This document shows positions 61,543 to 64,000 of a stretch of DNA of 64,000 nt, piece after piece. A program made the position numbers and the translations under genes. Location: positions 1 through 64,000 of the forward strand of contig JBEPUW010000003.1 in the NCBI GenBank assembly GCA_041691315.1. The letters run 5' to 3'. The stretch's first letter is position 1. Each line of letters opens with the position of its first letter. Origin of the DNA: Poindextera sp041691315. GTDB taxonomy: Bacteria > Pseudomonadota > Alphaproteobacteria > Caulobacterales > Caulobacteraceae. The notes under the pieces were generated by a model. It did not search any database, had not been told where the DNA came from, and saw only the letters and a list, made by a program, of their open reading frames with translations.

Positions 61543-61619
61543 GCGAGTCCTTCAGACGCGCGCAGTCTAACCTCTTGGGTTTAAGAGACCTTTCACGGGC
61601 CAGAACTCGGCGACGGGCG

Positions 61620-62081
61620 TTATTTCTTTTTCCAGAAGACGCCGCTGCGGGCGACGTAGCGGTTGGGCAGGTCCTTGGTTCCCGCCTCGACATAGCCCAA
61701 CTCGCCCATCAGCTGGGCGGTCATGGCCTGGGCCGTGGCGATGGCCACGTCGTTGTGGCGGTAGCTGACCCCGAGCGCCTCGTGGAACAGGGCGTCGGCC
61801 CCGGCCACGGCCGGCAGGCCGTCCAGGGTCGCCTCGATACAGGCCGAGCGCGCCTCCTTGGTGGCCATGATGTTGGCCATCGCCTCGCGCAGCGGGTCGT
61901 CCTCGGCCAACAGCCCTGGCTCGGCGTAAGGCAGGCCCAGCCGCTCGATCTCGCGGGCCAGCTGGTTGCCGTCGGCGGTCTTCAGCGTACGGGCGCGTTT
62001 CCAGATCGCATAACGCTCCTGCGCCGTGCGCGCGGCGAGCTTGGAACGGGTCCAGCCGCCGATGAATCTCTCTTCTTCCAT
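61620..62081 (-). CDS. Conserved-looking protein of unknown function
   Basis: A 153-residue protein: an acidic start (MEEERFIGGWTRSKLAARTA), then KRARTLKTADGNQLAREIERLGLPYAEPG, a helical middle, and a basic end (NRYVARSGVFWKKK). There is no signal peptide or membrane helix, and I cannot assign a family. Codon use is like the neighbours. It is divergent from ftsK across 156 bp. Confidence 0.7.
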   Translation of the reverse strand: MEEERFIGGWTRSKLAARTAQERYAIWKRARTLKTADGNQLAREIERLGLPYAEPGLLAEDDPLREAMANIMATKEARSACIEATLDGLPAVAGADALFHEALGVSYRHNDVAIATAQAMTAQLMGELGYVEAGTKDLPNRYVARSGVFWKKK

Positions 62082-62163
62082 GACGCCGGCAGGTTAGCGC
62101 GCCAGGGGGCTGGCGATAAAGACGCAAATTTCGCCGCGCCGGCGATTGATTTCCGTCCGCGAG

Positions 62164-62179
62164 GTAAACGCCTCTTAAC
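62164..62179 (+). promoter_or_regulatory. Candidate CtrA-binding site upstream of ftsK
   Basis: GTAA-N7-TTAAC matches the CtrA consensus TTAA-N7-TTAA with one mismatch and lies 59 bp upstream of the ftsK start. Division genes are often CtrA targets in this group. A single imperfect site is weak evidence. Confidence 0.3.
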
Positions 62180-62237
62180 CCTCCGCGGTCGATAGCTTGT
62201 TCCGGTTGGGGTTTTTGAAAACAGGACCAAGTTTGCG

Positions 62238-64000
62238 ATGGCCAGAATGGCGCGCAGGTCGGCGGTAGCAATTGCGGCGAGGAGCGCGCACGCCGGCTGG
62301 ACGAATCCGACCGTCGCCCGCCTGCGCGGCGGCGTGGTCGCGCTCATGGGTGTCTGCCTGATCGGCGCCTTCGCGACCTATCGCGTCACCGATCCCAGCC
62401 TCGACGCCGCCTCTGGCCTGCGCGCGCACAATCTCCTCGGCGGACCGGGCGCCGATGCGGCCGATCTTGGCCTGCAGACGCTGGGTCTCACCGCCTGGCT
62501 GATCGCCGGGCTGATGGTGGCCGCGGGACTCACTCGCATCATCGCCCGCGATCCCGGCAAGAGCCGCAGCCGCATCCGCTGGCGGGTGTTCTGCGGCCTG
62601 GTCGGCGCCCTGACCCTGGCCGGCATGCTGTCCGCCCTTTTGCCACCCGCCAACTGGCCGCTGGCCGGCGGTCTGGGCGGTTTTGTCGGCGAGCTGGTGC
62701 TGGGCCGCCTCGCCGGCATGATCGGCGCCTTGCACGTGCCGGCCTCGCAGGTTTTCGCCGCGACGCTACTCGGTCTGGCCGGGTTCACCGGCCTGGCCAT
62801 CGCGGCCGGGGCGCACAAGCTCGACCGTGCCCGCCTGGCCGCCTGGCTGACCTGGCGGCCCGCTGCCGCTCCGGCCGCGGCCTTGGCCCGCCCCCGCCGC
62901 ACGGCCGTTGCAAAGAAGGCGATGACCGAATCCGGGGCCGCCGAAACGCAGGCCGGCGCGCCGCCGGCGCTTGAGGTCAAGGCGCCCAAGCCGCCGCCAC
63001 GCGAATCCTCCCGTGAGGCGCGCGAAAACCAGGGCGCGTTCGAATTCGCCCAGCCCGGCGGCTTCCGCCTGCCGGAGCTGGCCATGCTGGCCAAGCCCAA
63101 GCCGCGCCAGACCGCCATCGACGAAGAGGCGTTGCGTCAGAACGCCCGGATGCTGGAAAGCGTGCTGGCCGAGTTCGGCGTGCGCGGCGAGGTCGATCAG
63201 ATCCGCCCAGGCCCCGTCGTCACCCTCTATGAGCTGTCGCCGGCGCCGGGCGTGAAGTCCGCCCGCGTGGTGGCGCTGTCCGACGACATCGCGCGCTCGA
63301 TGAGCGTCGCCGCCTGCCGCGTCTCGGTGGTGCCCGGCCGCAACGCCATCGGCATCGAGCTGCCCAATGCGCGGCGCGAGACGGTCTATCTGCGCGACCT
63401 GCTGGCCTCGGGCGAGTACGACAAGAAGAGCCAGACCCTGCCGCTGGCGCTGGGCGAAACCATCGGCGGCGAGCCCTATATCGCCGACCTGGCCAAGATG
63501 CCGCACCTGTTGATCGCCGGCACCACCGGTTCGGGCAAGTCGGTCGGGGTCAACGCCATGATCCTGTCGATCCTCTACCGCCTGCCGCCGGAACAATGCC
63601 GCTTCATCATGATCGACCCGAAGATGCTGGAGCTGTCGGTCTATGACGGCATCCCGCACCTGCTCGCGCCCGTGGTCACCGATCCCAAGAAGGCGGTGGT
63701 GGCGCTGAAATGGACGGTCCGCGAGATGGAGGACCGCTACCGCAAGATGTCGAAGATCGGCGTGCGCAACATAGCCGGCTACAACGAGCGCGCGCTGGAG
63801 GCCCTGGCCAAGGGCGAGCACTTCGTGCGCACCGTGCAGACCGGCTTCGACGAGCAGAACCGGCCGGTCTACGAGGATGAGAAGCTGCGCCCCGAGCCCC
63901 TGCCCTATCTGGTGGTGGTCATCGACGAGGTGGCCGACCTGATGCTGGTGGCCGGCAAGGATATCGAATGCGCGGTGCAGCGGCTGGCGCAGATGGCGCG
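62238..64000 (+). CDS. ftsK: DNA translocase FtsK (5' part, runs off the window)
   Basis: The first 587 codons of the cell-division DNA pump. After a basic N-terminus come about four transmembrane helices (residues about 35-200), a short Ala/Pro-rich linker, then the motor domain. Domain alpha carries QNARMLESVLAEFGVRGEVD, GPVVTLYELSPAPGVKSAR and ELPNARRETVYLRDLL; Walker A is IAGTTGSGKSVGVN at about 425-432, followed by FIMIDPKMLELSVYDGIPHL and Walker B VVVIDEVADLMLV. It translocates DNA at the septum for chromosome dimer resolution. The linker is short, as in SpoIIIE. The 3' end, including the gamma domain, lies beyond 64000. Confidence 0.95.
   Translation, partial: MARMARRSAVAIAARSAHAGWTNPTVARLRGGVVALMGVCLIGAFATYRVTDPSLDAASGLRAHNLLGGPGADAADLGLQTLGLTAWLIAGLMVAAGLTRIIARDPGKSRSRIRWRVFCGLVGALTLAGMLSALLPPANWPLAGGLGGFVGELVLGRLAGMIGALHVPASQVFAATLLGLAGFTGLAIAAGAHKLDRARLAAWLTWRPAAAPAAALARPRRTAVAKKAMTESGAAETQAGAPPALEVKAPKPPPRESSREARENQGAFEFAQPGGFRLPELAMLAKPKPRQTAIDEEALRQNARMLESVLAEFGVRGEVDQIRPGPVVTLYELSPAPGVKSARVVALSDDIARSMSVAACRVSVVPGRNAIGIELPNARRETVYLRDLLASGEYDKKSQTLPLALGETIGGEPYIADLAKMPHLLIAGTTGSGKSVGVNAMILSILYRLPPEQCRFIMIDPKMLELSVYDGIPHLLAPVVTDPKKAVVALKWTVREMEDRYRKMSKIGVRNIAGYNERALEALAKGEHFVRTVQTGFDEQNRPVYEDEKLRPEPLPYLVVVIDEVADLMLVAGKDIECAVQRLAQMA

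Overview
The window is about two thirds G+C and densely coded. It looks like chromosome from the Caulobacteraceae (Alphaproteobacteria, Caulobacter/Phenylobacterium-like). The main reasons are a chpT gene (the phosphotransferase of the CckA-ChpT-CtrA cell-cycle relay), a complete PhyR-NepR-SigT(EcfG)-PhyK general stress response (GSR) locus in Caulobacter order, and intergenic palindromic repeats of a type I associate with this group. There is no prophage, insertion sequence, CRISPR array, rRNA or recognisable tRNA. Many genes overlap by ATGA or GTGA, and most very long ORFs opposite real genes are high-GC shadows.

Layout. 0.1-5.1 kb: a Tat-exported dienelactone hydrolase, a MAPEG protein, a flavin-binding pyridoxamine-oxidase-fold protein, a secreted unknown, a HAD phosphatase, a MaoC hydratase and ribF. 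5.2-12.4 kb: a giant alpha-2-macroglobulin paired with pbpC, a periplasmic defence and wall-repair pair. 12.4-15.2 kb: an MFS transporter with a large insertion, a small membrane protein and cysQ. 15.3-17.2 kb: chpT, a single-domain receiver and cheR. 17.3-22.6 kb: the GSR locus (an entericidin, phyK, sigT and nepR on the minus strand; phyR on the plus strand), then a small membrane protein, a strong candidate for the stress sRNA gsrN, an OmpA-like lipoprotein and a membrane protein. EcfG-type promoters (GGAAC-N16/17-CGTT) precede nepR-sigT, phyR, the entericidin, gsrN and the 22.2 kb membrane protein, so this segment is a self-contained stress regulon. 22.7-31.3 kb: a CHAP amidase, an acyltransferase, thpR, a Bax-inhibitor protein, DUF4037, DUF2794 and DUF1223 proteins, and acnA.

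31.4-34.1 kb holds the cytochrome c maturation operon ccmA-B-C-D-G, including a 52-residue CcmD. 34.2-39.6 kb holds a small unknown protein, a MarR regulator with a histone-H1-like tail, then the minus-strand run dapF-mtaB-GFA-ftsY-yciB. 39.7-42.3 kb holds a PadR regulator with a clear operator, a small secreted protein, and divergent oxyR and ahpD (no ahpC in between). 42.4-57.9 kb carries the transcription/translation cluster rimP-nusA-ylxR-infB, then (after a block of unrelated genes) rbfA-truB-rpsO-pnp. An intrinsic terminator lies 20 bp before rimP, so every transcript of the nusA operon must read through it. 57.9-64 kb holds a D-2-hydroxyacid dehydrogenase, a secreted Ser/Ala-rich protein, a hybrid histidine kinase, an unknown protein and the 5' part of ftsK, which runs off the window.

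The most interesting material is the GSR segment: the sRNA candidate, the tiny EcfG-driven entericidin whose promoter overlaps phyK, and the extra EcfG-driven membrane protein. Next come the putative NusA feedback attenuator and the long palindromic repeats, one of which sits inside the rbfA-truB junction.
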